A stretch of 64,000 bases of DNA from Terriglobia bacterium (GTDB lineage Bacteria; Acidobacteriota; Terriglobia; Terriglobales; Acidobacteriaceae): NCBI GenBank assembly GCA_021324365.1, contig JAJPJE010000048.1, positions 28,512 to 92,511 of the forward strand, written 5' to 3'. The position numbers and the translations under genes are program-made. The notes under the pieces were generated by a model, which saw nothing but the letters and a program-made list of their open reading frames with translations, did not search any database and had not been told where the DNA came from. Shown one piece after another: positions 35,901 to 45,817 of the stretch (the first letter of the stretch is position 1; each line of letters opens with the position of its first letter).

Positions 35901-36281
35901 GGGAGGGACCGGCAAATCGGATGGCAGATAGCTTTGCGCGGCATTGATAGCCGATTGCACTTCCTGTTCTGCGACATCGATGTCCAACGACAATGCAAAT
36001 TGCAGCACGATGACCGATATGCCACCAGAACTGGTGGAAGTCATCTGGCTCAGGCCCTGCATCTCGCCGAACTGGCGCTCCAGCGGTGCAGTCACCGTGC
36101 TCGCCATTACATCCGGACTGGCACCTGGATATTGCGTTAGCACTTGAATCGTTGGATAGTCCACCTGAGGTAAAGCAGAGACGGGCAACTGCCGGTAGGC
36201 GACGATACCCGCGAGCAAGATCGCGACCATTAGCAATGAGGTGGCGACCGGCCTCAGAATGAATGGGCGAGACGGACTCAT
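32973..36281 (-). CDS. mdtB: RND efflux pump inner-membrane subunit, MdtB-like, with low-complexity insertion
   Basis: An 1102-residue RND transporter, paralogous to the next gene (VDYPTIQVLTQYPGASPDVM, TGFVVDDAIVMIENI, GLPLALGRGLGSELRRPLGI). It is longer than its partner mainly because of a Ser/Ala/Pro-rich stretch (about residues 772-855, bases 33715-33965) containing SFSSSSSSAAGSNALTTS, placed in the periplasmic docking region just before the HQGQFPSVTVSFNLAPG strand. The start overlaps the adaptor gene by 4 bp. It probably forms a mixed trimer with the MdtC-like subunit. Confidence 0.94.
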   Translation of the reverse strand: MSPSRPFILRPVATSLLMVAILLAGIVAYRQLPVSALPQVDYPTIQVLTQYPGASPDVMASTVTAPLERQFGEMQGLSQMTSTSSGGISVIVLQFALSLDIDVAEQEVQSAINAAQSYLPSDLPVPPIYSKTNPADAPILTMGITSDTMPLSEVEDLIDTRLSPKISQLSGVGLVTISGGQKPAIRIQVNPVQLSSYGINMEDVRTALVQASVNAAKGNFDGPRLDYQIDANDQITIANDYKNVPIAFRNNAPVLLKDVANVVNGVENNRQAAWMNEKASVILNIQRQPGANTINVVKAIKTILPQLQANLPASIKIVTLTDLTTSIQASIDDVEFELMLTIGLVVLVIFLFLRSVYATIIPSVAVPLSLIGTFMVMYLLGFSLDNLSLMALTIATGFVVDDAIVMIENISRFLEEGEAPLVAALKGAEQIGFTIISLTVSLIAVLIPLLFMRDVVGRLFREFAVTLATTIIISAVVSLTLTPMMCSRILRHKPESQQTRFYRITESAFDRMIEFYGRTLRVVLRHQGITLIIALATLVLTVFLYIVIPKGFFPTQDTGVIQGISQAPQSISFKAMTQKQQELANVILQDPAVESLSSFIGADGINTTLNSGRISINLKPLNQRNISAANVIRRLSKSLQKVQGITLYMQPVQNITVNDRVTRTLYQYTLEDPDVNELNDWSNRFVAKLKQLKDLEDVATDQQTGARAVYLAVDRVTASRLGIAPSTIDSTLYDAYGQRQINTLYTQLNQYHVILETAPQWQQDPANLGNLFIQSNASAGATGPGAVNSFSSSSSSAAGSNALTTSVLYTPSSAVLTPPANALSPIAGIPNTVTSSTAPNAVPLGTFTRAGPTLEALTINHQGQFPSVTVSFNLAPGASLGNAISEIDKVAQQMHFPASLQADFQGTAASFRNSLSNEALLILFALVTVYIVLGVLYESFIHPITILSTLPSAGVGALLALIICGQDLSVVAIIGIILLIGIVKKNGIMIVDFALEAERQQGKESVDAIYEASLLRFRPIMMTTMAALLGGLPLALGRGLGSELRRPLGIAMVGGLLVSQILTLYTTPVIYIFFDRVALRFTGRKASHRAPGDVNAPVAERS

Positions 36282-37525
36282 GGTGCATTACTCGCGGTAG
36301 GTCGGGACGGCATTTGAACCTTCGAGATGGTCACCTTCGAACCGTTTTGTAGCTTCTCGAAACTGCTATCGGCCAGCACATCCCCAGGATGAATTCCCTG
36401 CACTGCAACGATTCCGGCATTCGTAACTCCGACCTTCACGTTCGTGATTTTCGCTTCGCCGTTCTGTATCAGATAGACAAAAGCTGTCTCGCCGTTGTGC
36501 TGCACCGCCGAGTCGGGGACCAGAATCTGGTTGTCGAGCTTCTCCACCGCCAGCCGGGTATTCACGAATTCATTTGGGAAAAGTTCGTTGTGCGCGTTTG
36601 TGAATCTGGCTCGAAGCTTTACCGTCCCGGTCGTGGTGTCGATCTGGTTGTCGACCGTCGTGAGCTCGCCCGTACTGATCTGTTTGTTCATCTGCCGATC
36701 CCAGGCTTCGACACTCAGCTTCACGCCACGCCTGAGTTGATCGAGTACTTCTCCCAGGTTATCTTCGGCAATTGTGAAAATAACCGTGATGGGCTGCGTC
36801 TGCGTGATCACCACCAGCGGCGTCGTGCTGTTCGCAGCCACCAGATTTCCGGGATCCACCAACCGCAGACCTACCCGCCCTTCGATCGGCGACGTTATGT
36901 GGCAATACGCAACTTCCACCTGGTAATAGTGAACCAGGCCCTGATCCGTCTTTACCGTCCCTTGATACTGCTTGACCAACTTCTCCTGATCTTCCAGCGT
37001 CTGCCGCGGAATCGCATTTCGCGACCAAGCCGCCTGGTAACGTTCCAGATCCATCTGCGCCTGAGCTAGAAGATTCTGGTCGCGTTCGAGAGTGCCTTCG
37101 GCCTGTTCAAGTTGCGCCTCATAGAGGCGCGCATCCAGGTCGATCAGCGGCGTGCCCCGCGCCACCACCTGACCCTCGCGATAATAAACGTTGGTGATGA
37201 TGCCAGTGACTTGAGCCGTAATGGAATTCGTATACACCGGGGTTACGGTGCCAATCGCGTCCAAGTAGACCCCGATGCTTCCGAGTTTCGCTGTGACGGT
37301 TGTGACCGGCACCGGTCCCATCATGCCCCGCCGATTCGGTGCAGTCGCCGCCTTCGTCTCGCCTCGCCGGAGCACCGCGAAGAACAGCAATGCAAACAGA
37401 AAGAGGACGACTACCCAAACCCAGCGATGCCGCTTCTTCGGCCTTGAGAGAGTGTCGTTTGACGAATCGGGTTCCCGCGATGCCCTGGATTCGTTATCGT
37501 TTGGTTCCATGTCTTCCTGGTGCAT
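36278..37525 (-). CDS. mdtA: RND periplasmic adaptor (membrane fusion protein), MdtA-like
   Basis: A 415-residue adaptor with one N-terminal membrane anchor (WVWVVVLFLFALLFFAVL, about residues 35-52). It continues with a barrel-sandwich half motif (ITAQVTGIITNVYYREGQVV, RGTPLIDLDARLYEAQLEQA), a coiled coil and the second lipoyl half (YCHITSPIEGRVGLRLVDPG), then the beta-barrel and C-terminal domain. It is the first gene of the four-gene leftward operon. TTGAGGG precedes ATG 37525. A second ATG five codons in also has AGGA upstream. Confidence 0.94.
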   Translation of the reverse strand: MHQEDMEPNDNESRASREPDSSNDTLSRPKKRHRWVWVVVLFLFALLFFAVLRRGETKAATAPNRRGMMGPVPVTTVTAKLGSIGVYLDAIGTVTPVYTNSITAQVTGIITNVYYREGQVVARGTPLIDLDARLYEAQLEQAEGTLERDQNLLAQAQMDLERYQAAWSRNAIPRQTLEDQEKLVKQYQGTVKTDQGLVHYYQVEVAYCHITSPIEGRVGLRLVDPGNLVAANSTTPLVVITQTQPITVIFTIAEDNLGEVLDQLRRGVKLSVEAWDRQMNKQISTGELTTVDNQIDTTTGTVKLRARFTNAHNELFPNEFVNTRLAVEKLDNQILVPDSAVQHNGETAFVYLIQNGEAKITNVKVGVTNAGIVAVQGIHPGDVLADSSFEKLQNGSKVTISKVQMPSRPTASNAP

Positions 37526-37853
37526 TCATTCCCTCAAGTCGGCTGATGCTCCGAAGAATATATTCTGGGTGCGCCGGCTCTACCACGCGTCGTTTGTACC
37601 ACCAGCAGGCTTGGCGCCGAAACTCCGGCCTGTGTGGGGACGGAACTTCGATCAGCACACACCAATTCTCGGCAATACCCGACTTAGACGTGCTTGCAAT
37701 CCGGCTGCTTACGTCAGATGCTTATTGTCGTGTAATGAAGTGTTACAGTCAGCGACTGGACTGTTAAGGTTTGTAAAGACACATGGGATGTAATCGAGAC
37801 TGATTGTCTACTGGCACTGTTTCAGCGTAAGGCAGCGTAAGAGGAAGATCTTT
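37526..37853. other. Promoter region of the mdtABC-like operon
   Basis: A 328-bp region with no credible gene. It contains an inverted repeat ACAGTC-8 bp-GACTGT at 37745-37764, a plausible operator for a TetR-type regulator. The half ACAGTC also occurs in the operator at 52415-52444. No clear -35/-10 was identified. Confidence 0.35.
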
Positions 37854-38054
37854 TCAGAGGACGGACGCACTCTCTCTCCAGGTATCGAGCGTCTGAATCT
37901 GGTCAATGGCAATGCGGAGTGCATAACCGCACTGGCATTCTGACTCGATGCTGCTGATAGGGAGACGGGTGGGTGGCGCTAAAGAACTCAGCACGACGAC
38001 TCGCTGCTTACAGATGGGACAGTTATAGCCTACGTACGTGACCTGACTTGCCAA
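37854..38054 (-). CDS. Small zinc-ribbon-like protein
   Basis: A 66-residue frame with two cysteine knuckles, NCPICKQ and ECQCGYALRI, spaced about 28 residues apart, suggesting a small zinc ribbon. The start is TTG 38054 with GAGGG close upstream. There is no ATG. It has no recognised family and lies alone between two leftward operons. It may be a real small gene, but the evidence is only the Cys pattern and the ribosome site. Confidence 0.45.
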   Translation of the reverse strand: MASQVTYVGYNCPICKQRVVVLSSLAPPTRLPISSIESECQCGYALRIAIDQIQTLDTWRESASVL

Positions 38055-38212
38055 AAGTCCCTCGTTTGGGCTGGGATGAAGAAGAAGGTACTCCCGACAT
38101 CGAGAGACGTCCAGCAGTAAATCGGTTTATTAGTATTATTAATGAAGGGCTACCCTGGTTTTCAGCGGCCTTCCTAAGTGCTTTAGCTGAGACCGATTAG
38201 CTGCAGACTTAC

Positions 38213-38683
38213 CTAGTTCGGAGTCACGTTTACCGCATCGGTGACGTTCGATGGGTTGTCGTCAAAGGAGCGACCAGGCTCGTAAGCGAACTTTTCGTAT
38301 TTTCGGCCGACCTTGCGGATCGCATCATGCCATCCATCATCCCAGGTGATCTGTGCTTCATCGCCCACGGCCTGCCACGTCCCGTGGCTTGCGCCAATCG
38401 ACTTGGTGGCATTGCCATGATTGTCGAGAGTGATAAAGAAGGTGTCGCCATTCTGCCCTGTGCTCACTTTCCACTTGCCTCGAAACCGTCCGGGATACTC
38501 GGGTTGGGCCGCCGACGAAAACTGAATCTGGCTGATATCGGAAACCGGGATCGTCTGCTGATGCCCATCTTTGTAAGTGATCACCAGCGACTTCGCGCCG
38601 GCAGGAGTTGCGACGGTGTTCTTTTGCGCGAATAGGGCGATCGAACTGATAAAAATGAAAACTGCGATGAGCGACTTGCGCAT
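38213..38683 (-). CDS. Small secreted protein of unknown function
   Basis: A 156-residue protein with a signal peptide (MRKSLIAVFIFISSIALFAQ, cleavage after FAQ). The mature part (SLVITYKDGHQQTIPVSDIS, then GRFRGKWKV) ends in a domain containing FFITLDNHGNATKSIGASHG and QITWDDGWHDAI, which looks like a small beta-barrel. The start is set at the second of two tandem ATGs, which has GGAGG at the proper distance. It lies 85 bp downstream of the ABC permease gene and may be the last member of the ECF operon. I do not recognise the family with certainty. Confidence 0.72.
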   Translation of the reverse strand: MRKSLIAVFIFISSIALFAQKNTVATPAGAKSLVITYKDGHQQTIPVSDISQIQFSSAAQPEYPGRFRGKWKVSTGQNGDTFFITLDNHGNATKSIGASHGTWQAVGDEAQITWDDGWHDAIRKVGRKYEKFAYEPGRSFDDNPSNVTDAVNVTPN

Positions 38684-38768
38684 CATGCCTCCAGTAGCAG
38701 CAATCGGCAATTAGCTCCAACTAGCCACTAACAGCAAATGCTAACTGCTAAGAAAGCATTGCTGAAGA

Positions 38769-39635
38769 CTAATCCGTGCTGTACGTGATTTCAAAGGTCC
38801 GAATCCGGAAACAGGCAAAGATGATGATCGCAATTGTGACACAAAATAGCCCGATTACGGCTATCACGGCAGGAACCGGAGTTGCGACGACCGTAAACAG
38901 CGCCATCAATCCTTCTGCCGGCAATTGCACGGGACACAAGTTCCGCAAATAAAAGGCTACACTCAGCTTTTGCAAAATAGCAGGCATGATTGGATTGATC
39001 GTTTCCCAGGCCATCACCAGCAGGCCGGGGATGACCGGGTTGCGAAATACCAGACTGAGTGCGAGAAACACCGATCCATAACCAATGCAGGCGAGCGCCG
39101 TAGTCAGCAGGTACAACCACAAGTGCCTCAGACCAGGCCCGCTGAACACAAAAGCCGACCCAAGCGGACCAAATCGCAAATACATTAGAACGAAACTGCT
39201 CAGCACAGCGGTTTCGAAGAGCACGAAAGCCGTAAAAGCGCCGGCCAGAAATTTCCCCAGCACCAGCACTTCCCTGCGCACCGGTACCAGGAATTGATAG
39301 TGCAGGCTCTTCTCGGCAACTTCCCCGCGGAAAAGCCAAGTGAAAATTCCCATGCAGGCAAAGAAGATGCCAAGCCGCATGTAGTAAATCTGGAAGATAC
39401 CAGCGAGAACCTTGGTATCTTCTTCCAGATATCCCGCCGAGCGCTGGCTCGAATCGAAGACCGCATGCGCCGCGATCAACGCCACGGGTGCAAACGCCAG
39501 CAGGTAAACCCACCAGGCGCGCCGCGACAACAATCCGCGGCGAAGGTCGATTCGGGCGATGGTTAGCGCCTGGCTGCTCCATGTTCGCCAGGGCTGCTCG
39601 GTGATCCATGCTCGGGCGTTTGCGGACAGGCTCAT
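38769..39635 (-). CDS. ABC-2 type transporter permease
   Basis: A 288-residue membrane protein with six likely helices ([57 protein letters not shown] and three more near the C-terminus). The motif [20 protein letters not shown] after the second helix is typical of ABC-2 permeases. It overlaps the preceding ATPase gene by 4 bp and pairs with it. Cargo unknown. Confidence 0.85.
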   Translation of the reverse strand: MSLSANARAWITEQPWRTWSSQALTIARIDLRRGLLSRRAWWVYLLAFAPVALIAAHAVFDSSQRSAGYLEEDTKVLAGIFQIYYMRLGIFFACMGIFTWLFRGEVAEKSLHYQFLVPVRREVLVLGKFLAGAFTAFVLFETAVLSSFVLMYLRFGPLGSAFVFSGPGLRHLWLYLLTTALACIGYGSVFLALSLVFRNPVIPGLLVMAWETINPIMPAILQKLSVAFYLRNLCPVQLPAEGLMALFTVVATPVPAVIAVIGLFCVTIAIIIFACFRIRTFEITYSTD

Positions 39636-40582
39636 GCGTTGCTCCCGTCGGAACCGATCAGGTACTGATAGATCGAATTCACATCATCGTCGGCCGGCGC
39701 TACAGCTTCCACGTCGACGACGCCCTGCGCTGCAACCCTATTCAGCAGCAGATAGAACTGTTCTGCATCGCGCGTGCGTACGAGCAGGCCCTGGCCGTCG
39801 CTGTTGATCTTGGCTTCGACAACATGATCGAGCGCGAATACCTGTGATGCCAGCTTGGCTGGATTTGAGCACCGCACGAGGATCTGCATGGGATGATCCT
39901 TCACTTCGCGGCGCACATCGTGGATTTGACCTTCAGCGACGACATAGCCGTTACTCATCAGCACCACGCGATCGGAAATGCGATCTACTTCCTCAAGAAT
40001 GTGGCTTGAGATGATCACGTGCATTCCATGCTGACCGAGCGCCTGGAAGAGAGCGATGGTTTCCGCTCGCGCCATCGGGTCCAGGCCGTTCAGAGGCTCA
40101 TCGAGAACGACCACAGTGGGATGATGGCTGATCGCCTGCGCCAATCGAATCCGTTGGCGCATTCCCTTACTATATCCGGCCACTTTGCGCTCGGCGGCGG
40201 ACATCATGCCGACACGATGGATGGCTTCTTTCGTCAACTGGTCGGCACGTGTGTGATCAAGTCCATGCAAGCGGAGCGGCCAGTAGATAAACTCGTAACC
40301 GCTGACGCCCCGCGGAAAAGAATCGAACTGCGTGCAATAGCCAACCGCGCGGAACAGGTGCTCAGGATCAGCAGAAGTCATGCCCAGCACAGTGACTTTG
40401 CCGCGCGTGGGGCGAATCAGGCCGGTCATCAGGTTCATCAGAGTAGTCTTGCCCGAACCGTTTGGACCAACCAGGCTGGTTATGCCGGGATCGAGCGCCA
40501 GGTTTACGCGGTTGACGCCGAGGACTTCTCCGTAGAACTTGGAGACATTCTCGAAAACGATCCTGTTGTCGCTGGCGTTCAT
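39632..40582 (-). CDS. ABC transporter ATP-binding protein
   Basis: A 316-residue ATPase with Walker [10 protein letters not shown]-loop [13 protein letters not shown], signature [13 protein letters not shown], Walker [14 protein letters not shown] and H-loop IISSHI. A C-terminal domain of about 90 residues follows. The start is ATG 40582, overlapping the TGA of the upstream permease as ATGA. The frame stays open to 41167, but that extension runs antiphase through the permease gene and was rejected. It probably energises the adjacent permeases. Confidence 0.92.
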   Translation of the reverse strand: MNASDNRIVFENVSKFYGEVLGVNRVNLALDPGITSLVGPNGSGKTTLMNLMTGLIRPTRGKVTVLGMTSADPEHLFRAVGYCTQFDSFPRGVSGYEFIYWPLRLHGLDHTRADQLTKEAIHRVGMMSAAERKVAGYSKGMRQRIRLAQAISHHPTVVVLDEPLNGLDPMARAETIALFQALGQHGMHVIISSHILEEVDRISDRVVLMSNGYVVAEGQIHDVRREVKDHPMQILVRCSNPAKLASQVFALDHVVEAKINSDGQGLLVRTRDAEQFYLLLNRVAAQGVVDVEAVAPADDDVNSIYQYLIGSDGSNA

Positions 40583-41463
40583 CCGCGCACCACCTCGCAC
40601 GCGCGTAACCGCTTGTTCAACAAAGCAAGCGAAGCGAAGCACACGCCGACCAACACTACCCAGGCCGCGAACTGCGGAAGCGGTTGATCGGAAAAAGGAC
40701 CGTGCGACTGCATCGGCGCACCGAGCATATGTGTCAAAATCATCTCGAGCAGATAGGGCAGGTTCAGCACACGTCCCCAGGAGGTTCGCATTACGCCATT
40801 GATCGCTTCCCCGAATCCCGGTGGAAGAACGAACAATCCAAAGGTGACTGCCGTGGCTACGATACGCCACTTGACCCATGCGGAAGTTGCGAGAGACATC
40901 AAGGTGAGGACAGCGATCCAGACAAAGCTTCCGGCTAGAATTGCCGCAACGAACGAAAGATGCTGCCAAGCCCAACTTCCTCCAGCCAGGCTCGACTGCA
41001 AGGCGAATATCAGCAATACGGGAATCCACGTCACGCAAGAGAGGATGAGCACCAGCACGGCGGCTTTTCCGGTTACATATTCGGCACGATTCAGCGGCCG
41101 GCTCAGATACAAAGGCAAGGCGCTGTTCGAGAGATCGCTTGCAACCAGCAGCGGTCCAGCCCAACAAGTGAGGAACAGAGCCATCCAGGCTTGCGCAATC
41201 AGGATTTTGGAAAAGAAGGTTCCATCCACGCTCAACAGCGATTGATTCCCCATCCGTAGCACCAGTTGAGCGGTCACACTGTTCGTGACATATACATACG
41301 CCGCAGAAAGAATTACCGGCAGCAACGTCACCATCATGAACCAGGAGAACGCACGTGATGAGAACAACTGCGACAGTGAATAGCGAGTCAACACCAGGAA
41401 GCGCCAGCGTTCGGCGGTAATAGGTCCGGTGTACGAGCGGTATGCGCGTTTATAGACCGCCAT
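40579..41463 (-). CDS. ABC-2 type transporter permease
   Basis: A 294-residue membrane protein with about six helices ([59 protein letters not shown], and others). The segment [21 protein letters not shown] is typical of ABC-2 permeases. It overlaps the frameshifted ATPase gene by 14 bp upstream and the intact ATPase by 4 bp downstream. Two ATPase-permease pairs in one operon suggest two exporters or one with mixed subunits. Confidence 0.87.
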   Translation of the reverse strand: MAVYKRAYRSYTGPITAERWRFLVLTRYSLSQLFSSRAFSWFMMVTLLPVILSAAYVYVTNSVTAQLVLRMGNQSLLSVDGTFFSKILIAQAWMALFLTCWAGPLLVASDLSNSALPLYLSRPLNRAEYVTGKAAVLVLILSCVTWIPVLLIFALQSSLAGGSWAWQHLSFVAAILAGSFVWIAVLTLMSLATSAWVKWRIVATAVTFGLFVLPPGFGEAINGVMRTSWGRVLNLPYLLEMILTHMLGAPMQSHGPFSDQPLPQFAAWVVLVGVCFASLALLNKRLRACEVVRG

Positions 41464-42387
41464 GGGCCGCTCCTGTCTGCTCCATTGCGTTGAGGAAGAT
41501 GTCTTCCAGCGAATCGCGCCGGTGATTCATTTTGCGTATCTGAATGCCTTGCTGCTCGGCAATACGGTACACTTCGCGAATTTCAATCTTATCGGGCATT
41601 ACGACCTTCATCCGGCCGTTGCTGAAGACGGCGCATTCGCACCCGAGTTGCTGCAGCGCCGAACTGAATGCACCATTCGCGCCCATCGTTTCCAATTCAA
41701 GAAATTTGCGATTGGCGCGCCTCTCCTCTTCCAGATTGCATAGTGCTGCGAGCCGACCGTTACGAAGGATCAGAACTTCCTCGCAGGTCTCCTCGACATC
41801 GCGGAGCAGGTGCGACGAGATGATCAGACGCATGTCACCGGCGTCGCGTATCTCCCGAACAAGTTGAATCATGCGCTGCCGTGCCGGCGGATCGAGGCCG
41901 TTAGTCGGTTCGTCCATGATCAGCAGCTTGGGACCGTGCGCAATGGCTTGTGCCAGCTTTGCCAACTGCTTCATCCCCAGCGAATACGTTCCAAGCTTGC
42001 GATAACGAACCTCACCGAGTCCGACATAGAAGAAAGCTTCGTGAGCTCGTTCCATTGCCTGCTCCGGCGGCAGACCGGAAATCTCGGCCATATAGCGCAC
42101 GAACCGGATCCCGCTCATTCCGGCAATAAACGAGTCGCTCTCCGGCATGTAGCCGACAAGGCTGCGGACCTTGCGCGCGTCGTGCCGAATGTCGAAGCCA
42201 AGGACTTTAGCCGTCCCTTTCGACGGCGCGTGAAAGCCCAAGATGGTATTGATCAGAGTGGATTTGCCGGCGCCATTCGGACCAAGCAGACCGATGGCGC
42301 GCCCCTGCAGCGCGCCACGCAGTCCGTCGAGAATGGTTCGTCCTCCGAGCTGAACCTGAGGTCGTCGAGTTCGATGGTGGCCGGCAT
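41450..42387 (-). CDS. ABC transporter ATP-binding protein with apparent 1-base frameshift near the N-terminus
   Basis: The C-terminal frame (41450 to about 42354) encodes a normal ATPase: [20 protein letters not shown], Walker [10 protein letters not shown], signature YSLGMKQ, Walker [14 protein letters not shown] and H-loop IISSHLL. This frame has no ATG, GTG or TTG ahead of Walker A. The natural start, ATG 42387 ([11 protein letters not shown]), lies in another frame 21 bp after the upstream stop. Inserting one base at CTCAGG (42355-42360) would join [12 protein letters not shown] to [11 protein letters not shown], a typical ABC N-terminus. Explanations are a sequencing or assembly error, a recent inactivating deletion, or frameshifting. 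A TTG at 42241 opens the long frame but would omit Walker A, so it is not a functional start. Confidence 0.8.
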
Positions 42388-42408
42388 CGCTGGTAGATAC
42401 GAACCTTT

Positions 42409-45030
42409 CTAGTGAGTAGTTCCGTGCGGCCCTCGCGCTCCTAACAATTTCAGCAGCGCCAGGTTATTGAAGTCCAGTCCGGGGAATCGGGTGTTGCTGG
42501 CCACTTCGATCCGGTCCTGATCCCCGTACGCGCAGATGACGCTGGGCTTGGAATCCGCCGCCAGTTGCTGCAAGAGCTGCAACTGCTGGCTGTTCAACTG
42601 AGAAGCGAGCGGCTGCAGAATCGGCCCCAGGTTCTGGTACATCACTGCCGAGAAGTTAGCGTGTTCATCTTTGGGCAGCAGTGCCTTGAATGTTGCCGAT
42701 CGGCCGAGCGTGTCACCATTCGCATGCGTCTGCAGAGCCTGAATTACTAACGCGCGGGATGGTGCGAGGAGGATGAATCCATCCGCGAATGTGTAATCCA
42801 TCTCCTTATTAATAGCTGGATCAAGCGACTGCACGGTATAGAACACGCGCCCGCCAACTGTTTCCTCAGAAAGCTTTACGCCGGCGTGGTTGTGCTCAGC
42901 AGCGTGCTGATTGATCACGTTCACCAATTGCTGAATGGAGGACTGGAGCTTTGGCGCGTCGTACACTTCCGCGACCACCTTCCATGAGGGTTGCGGCAAT
43001 ACCGGGCCATCCAAAGCAATGGTCACATCGCCCCCGAGCGTCGCGGCAATATCGTCCCGTACCTTCAGGTTGAGCTCGGTATCCGCCTCAGAAAGGTGTT
43101 GCTGCGCCTTGGGATCCACTGCCGTCATGCTGACGATGTCATCATAGATGGCTGCCGGATTCTTGGAGATGAATGCCACCGCAATGCCTGCATTCGCCGA
43201 GACAAAGTCCAGCGAGCGCATTGGAGCAGGAGCCGCCAGCCACGAGGCAACTCCATGCCGCTCGTTAGCAAACTCCAGCACCGCTCGGTTGTCGGGTTGG
43301 TTGTTGATGTCGCGATGTTCCATTACCAGGTAACGCATGTCCGCGAAGCCGCTGGCGTCCAGCGCAGCTTGATGCTGAGGCGAAGAATTCATTTTTCGTT
43401 CGCTCTGCCCGATTTCCTGCAGATCGGCTGCGAGCAGAAAACCTGCTCCACGGCCGTACGCGGCGATGATGCGTTTCCCGAGTTCCGTGCCAGTGAAGCC
43501 CGATGCTCCTGCATCCAATTGCGCATTCGTACGCTGCAATGCGCTTGCGCTCGTGCTCATCACCAGCATGTCGGGACGCACCAGCGCCAGCAGGTCGTGT
43601 GAATTCGCCGTTGCCTGCGCCAGTTGCTGCGGTTCCAGCACTTGCAAATGTGTTTGGCCGTTTTTGTCCGTGCAGAGCTTAGCGAATTCGGTCTGCATGA
43701 AATCCTTCAGACCTGAACTCTTCACAATTGCCAGAACCACTGGCCCAGAGTTCGGACCGAAGTCCCGAGGATCGCCCGCCACTGCGATCTCATCGCCCAA
43801 ATACTGACTGAGCGCTTGGAGTTCGGCAATGACCTTGTTCAGAGATGGACCGTCTTTGCCCTTGTTCTGCGCCGTCCACCATTGCTGCAGCACGGGACTT
43901 TCCTGTAATTGCTGCTGGAATATCTGATTAGCTTGCCCGAGGGTTGGGCCGAGGTTCGGAATGCTCAAAAAGAATGACGTGTTCTTCGGCAGAAGGGGCA
44001 AAATTGCACTGTCATAGCGCGGCGGAGGCGCTGGAATCTGCTCCAGCTTGTTCTGCAGTTTCGCGAACTCTACCAGCAACTTCATGTGCTGATCGAAGTT
44101 CTGGCTCCAGGCAATTTCCTGCTGGATCGGCACCGACGAAATGCTCGGACTGGTAGTTACCTGATCTCCAGGATGCAGCACCGACTCGCCTGCCTGCTGC
44201 GCGACGAGCACCTGCCCTTCAATCACCGACACGCGAGAGCCCTTCGTTCCGGAGTTCACCGAGAATACAGTTCCGGTCACCGAAACGCGGCAGTCCGGCG
44301 TCATCACATAAAGATGTCCAGTCTTTCGCTTCGCAGCTTGAACAATGATGTCGCCCTGATCCAGATGAACGGTTGTGTTGCGCCGCGTTGCGGCCACCGA
44401 AACTTCCGACCGGCGGTTCATTTCTACGACCGAGCCATCCAGTAATCGAACGAAGGCATGGGAATTTGCGGCGGTCCGAATCAGATGTCCCTGGCCAACG
44501 TAGTCGCCCGGCCTCAACTCACGTTCACCGCTCTCGGAAATCCCGTAGACAGAGCCTTCCGCCGACATCAGCTGTGCTCCCTCGCTGGGCAGTTGCGCGT
44601 AATAACGGTGATAAACGAAGTAGGTCGCGAATCCGACCACCAGAACGAGTGCTGCCATCGCGAACTGCGGCAGTCCGAAGCTCCAGGCGCGGCGTGTTGG
44701 CGAGGTCGGCTTCCAGGTCAGAACGGTCTGTTGCGCGTCCTGCAGACCATATGCATGCTGCCGGCAAACAGCACACTCATGCAGATGATTCTTCAGTACC
44801 AGGGCGCGATTCTCGGGCAGTTTGTTGTCGAAGTAGGCAGGTAATAATGCGCGAACGTCTTCACAACCATGAATAGTCTGGATGGACGGCGATTCTGTCG
44901 CGGCCGCATCCTGTATTTTCGTCCACACGCGGCCGGCAACCAGCTTCAGATCTTTGTCTTCGAGCTGCTGGCCGCGCACCTCGGAAATCAGCTGATCCAG
45001 ATCGATCTTGTTGCGATCAAACGGATTCAT
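42409..45030 (-). CDS. Anti-sigma factor fused to FecR domain and large periplasmic domain
   Basis: An 873-residue single-pass membrane protein. The cytoplasmic part has a zf-HC2 anti-sigma zinc motif (Cys56, then His82-x3-Cys86-x2-Cys89). One membrane helix follows at about 122-140. A periplasmic FecR domain (about 150-300) includes [40 protein letters not shown] and [18 protein letters not shown]. The remaining 550 residues, from about 330 on, form a large domain of uncertain family ([40 protein letters not shown]), perhaps DUF3352-like. It overlaps the ECF sigma gene by 4 bp (ATGA). It likely holds the sigma factor inactive and releases it on an envelope signal sensed outside. Confidence 0.88.
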   Translation of the reverse strand: MNPFDRNKIDLDQLISEVRGQQLEDKDLKLVAGRVWTKIQDAAATESPSIQTIHGCEDVRALLPAYFDNKLPENRALVLKNHLHECAVCRQHAYGLQDAQQTVLTWKPTSPTRRAWSFGLPQFAMAALVLVVGFATYFVYHRYYAQLPSEGAQLMSAEGSVYGISESGERELRPGDYVGQGHLIRTAANSHAFVRLLDGSVVEMNRRSEVSVAATRRNTTVHLDQGDIIVQAAKRKTGHLYVMTPDCRVSVTGTVFSVNSGTKGSRVSVIEGQVLVAQQAGESVLHPGDQVTTSPSISSVPIQQEIAWSQNFDQHMKLLVEFAKLQNKLEQIPAPPPRYDSAILPLLPKNTSFFLSIPNLGPTLGQANQIFQQQLQESPVLQQWWTAQNKGKDGPSLNKVIAELQALSQYLGDEIAVAGDPRDFGPNSGPVVLAIVKSSGLKDFMQTEFAKLCTDKNGQTHLQVLEPQQLAQATANSHDLLALVRPDMLVMSTSASALQRTNAQLDAGASGFTGTELGKRIIAAYGRGAGFLLAADLQEIGQSERKMNSSPQHQAALDASGFADMRYLVMEHRDINNQPDNRAVLEFANERHGVASWLAAPAPMRSLDFVSANAGIAVAFISKNPAAIYDDIVSMTAVDPKAQQHLSEADTELNLKVRDDIAATLGGDVTIALDGPVLPQPSWKVVAEVYDAPKLQSSIQQLVNVINQHAAEHNHAGVKLSEETVGGRVFYTVQSLDPAINKEMDYTFADGFILLAPSRALVIQALQTHANGDTLGRSATFKALLPKDEHANFSAVMYQNLGPILQPLASQLNSQQLQLLQQLAADSKPSVICAYGDQDRIEVASNTRFPGLDFNNLALLKLLGARGPHGTTH

Positions 45031-45581
45031 ATTCTCCCCCTCATGAGTCCTCGAAGATCCTTTTTCAACCGCGCCCTGGTTCGATGCAGCGTCACAGCTA
45101 CTACAGCCTGCGATGTCTTCATCATTCTGGCGATGTCGCGGTTGTCGTATTCTTCGATGTATCGGAGCACAAACATCTCCGCGGTCCGCGGGTGGAGCCT
45201 GGCCAGGGCTCTCCGCAGCAGATCGCGGGTTTCAGATGCGTGTTGCATCCGGTCGGGCGAAAGCGAAGGGTTCTTGGAGTGGAGCTCGCCGGCATCTTCG
45301 AGCGTCGAGAACTGCGAATCCCGACGCGCTCGGAGCAGATCGAGCGCCGCGTTGACGGCCGTACGGTGTAAATAAGCGCCCATATTCTGGACGCCACTCA
45401 GGTCAACTTCTCCGCGCGCCAGACGAAGGAATACCGACTGTGCCACATCCTCGGCATCGGTCAGATTGCCGGTGATACGGTAGGCGGTACTGATCACCCG
45501 GTGATGATGATCTCGAAACAAAGCCTCGAGCTCATCGGTCGCACGTTTGACGATCACTTGAGTTTCCGGTACGGCTGCCAA
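45027..45581 (-). CDS. ECF-family RNA polymerase sigma factor
   Basis: A 184-residue sigma-70 family protein. Region 2 includes LFRDHHHRVISTAYRITGNL and DAEDVAQSVFLRLARG; region 4 includes RLHPRTAEMFVLRYIEEYDN and MMKTSQAVVAVTLHRTRARL. The start is TTG 45581, supported by GAGGAGGG four bases upstream. It is coupled to the anti-sigma/FecR gene and heads a leftward operon that continues into the ABC genes. No unambiguous GGAAC-type autoregulatory promoter was seen upstream. Confidence 0.93.
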   Translation of the reverse strand: MAAVPETQVIVKRATDELEALFRDHHHRVISTAYRITGNLTDAEDVAQSVFLRLARGEVDLSGVQNMGAYLHRTAVNAALDLLRARRDSQFSTLEDAGELHSKNPSLSPDRMQHASETRDLLRRALARLHPRTAEMFVLRYIEEYDNRDIARMMKTSQAVVAVTLHRTRARLKKDLRGLMRGRI

Positions 45582-45817
45582 GCTACCCTCCTCAGCTCGC
45601 CTTCAACCCTATGACGCACCTGAGGCAGAGTTATTAACAGCTTGAAAACACTTACGAATTCTAGGCCGGGAAAGTTCGCGAAGAAAGCGACTGTTCAGTT
45701 GCGCCATTCAAGGCCTTTTCGGCCCGAGAGGGCGGTTCGAGGCCTGTCGGGCCGCAGGCTGCCAACGGCGCGGAGTCTTGTGCTGCGGCGATGGCGCTAC
45801 AATCGACATTCACCCTC

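Noticed and set aside
40583..41167. N-terminal extension of the ATPase at 39632
   Set aside because: The extension is an alternate-frame reading of the permease gene; the ATPase fold begins at ATG 40582.
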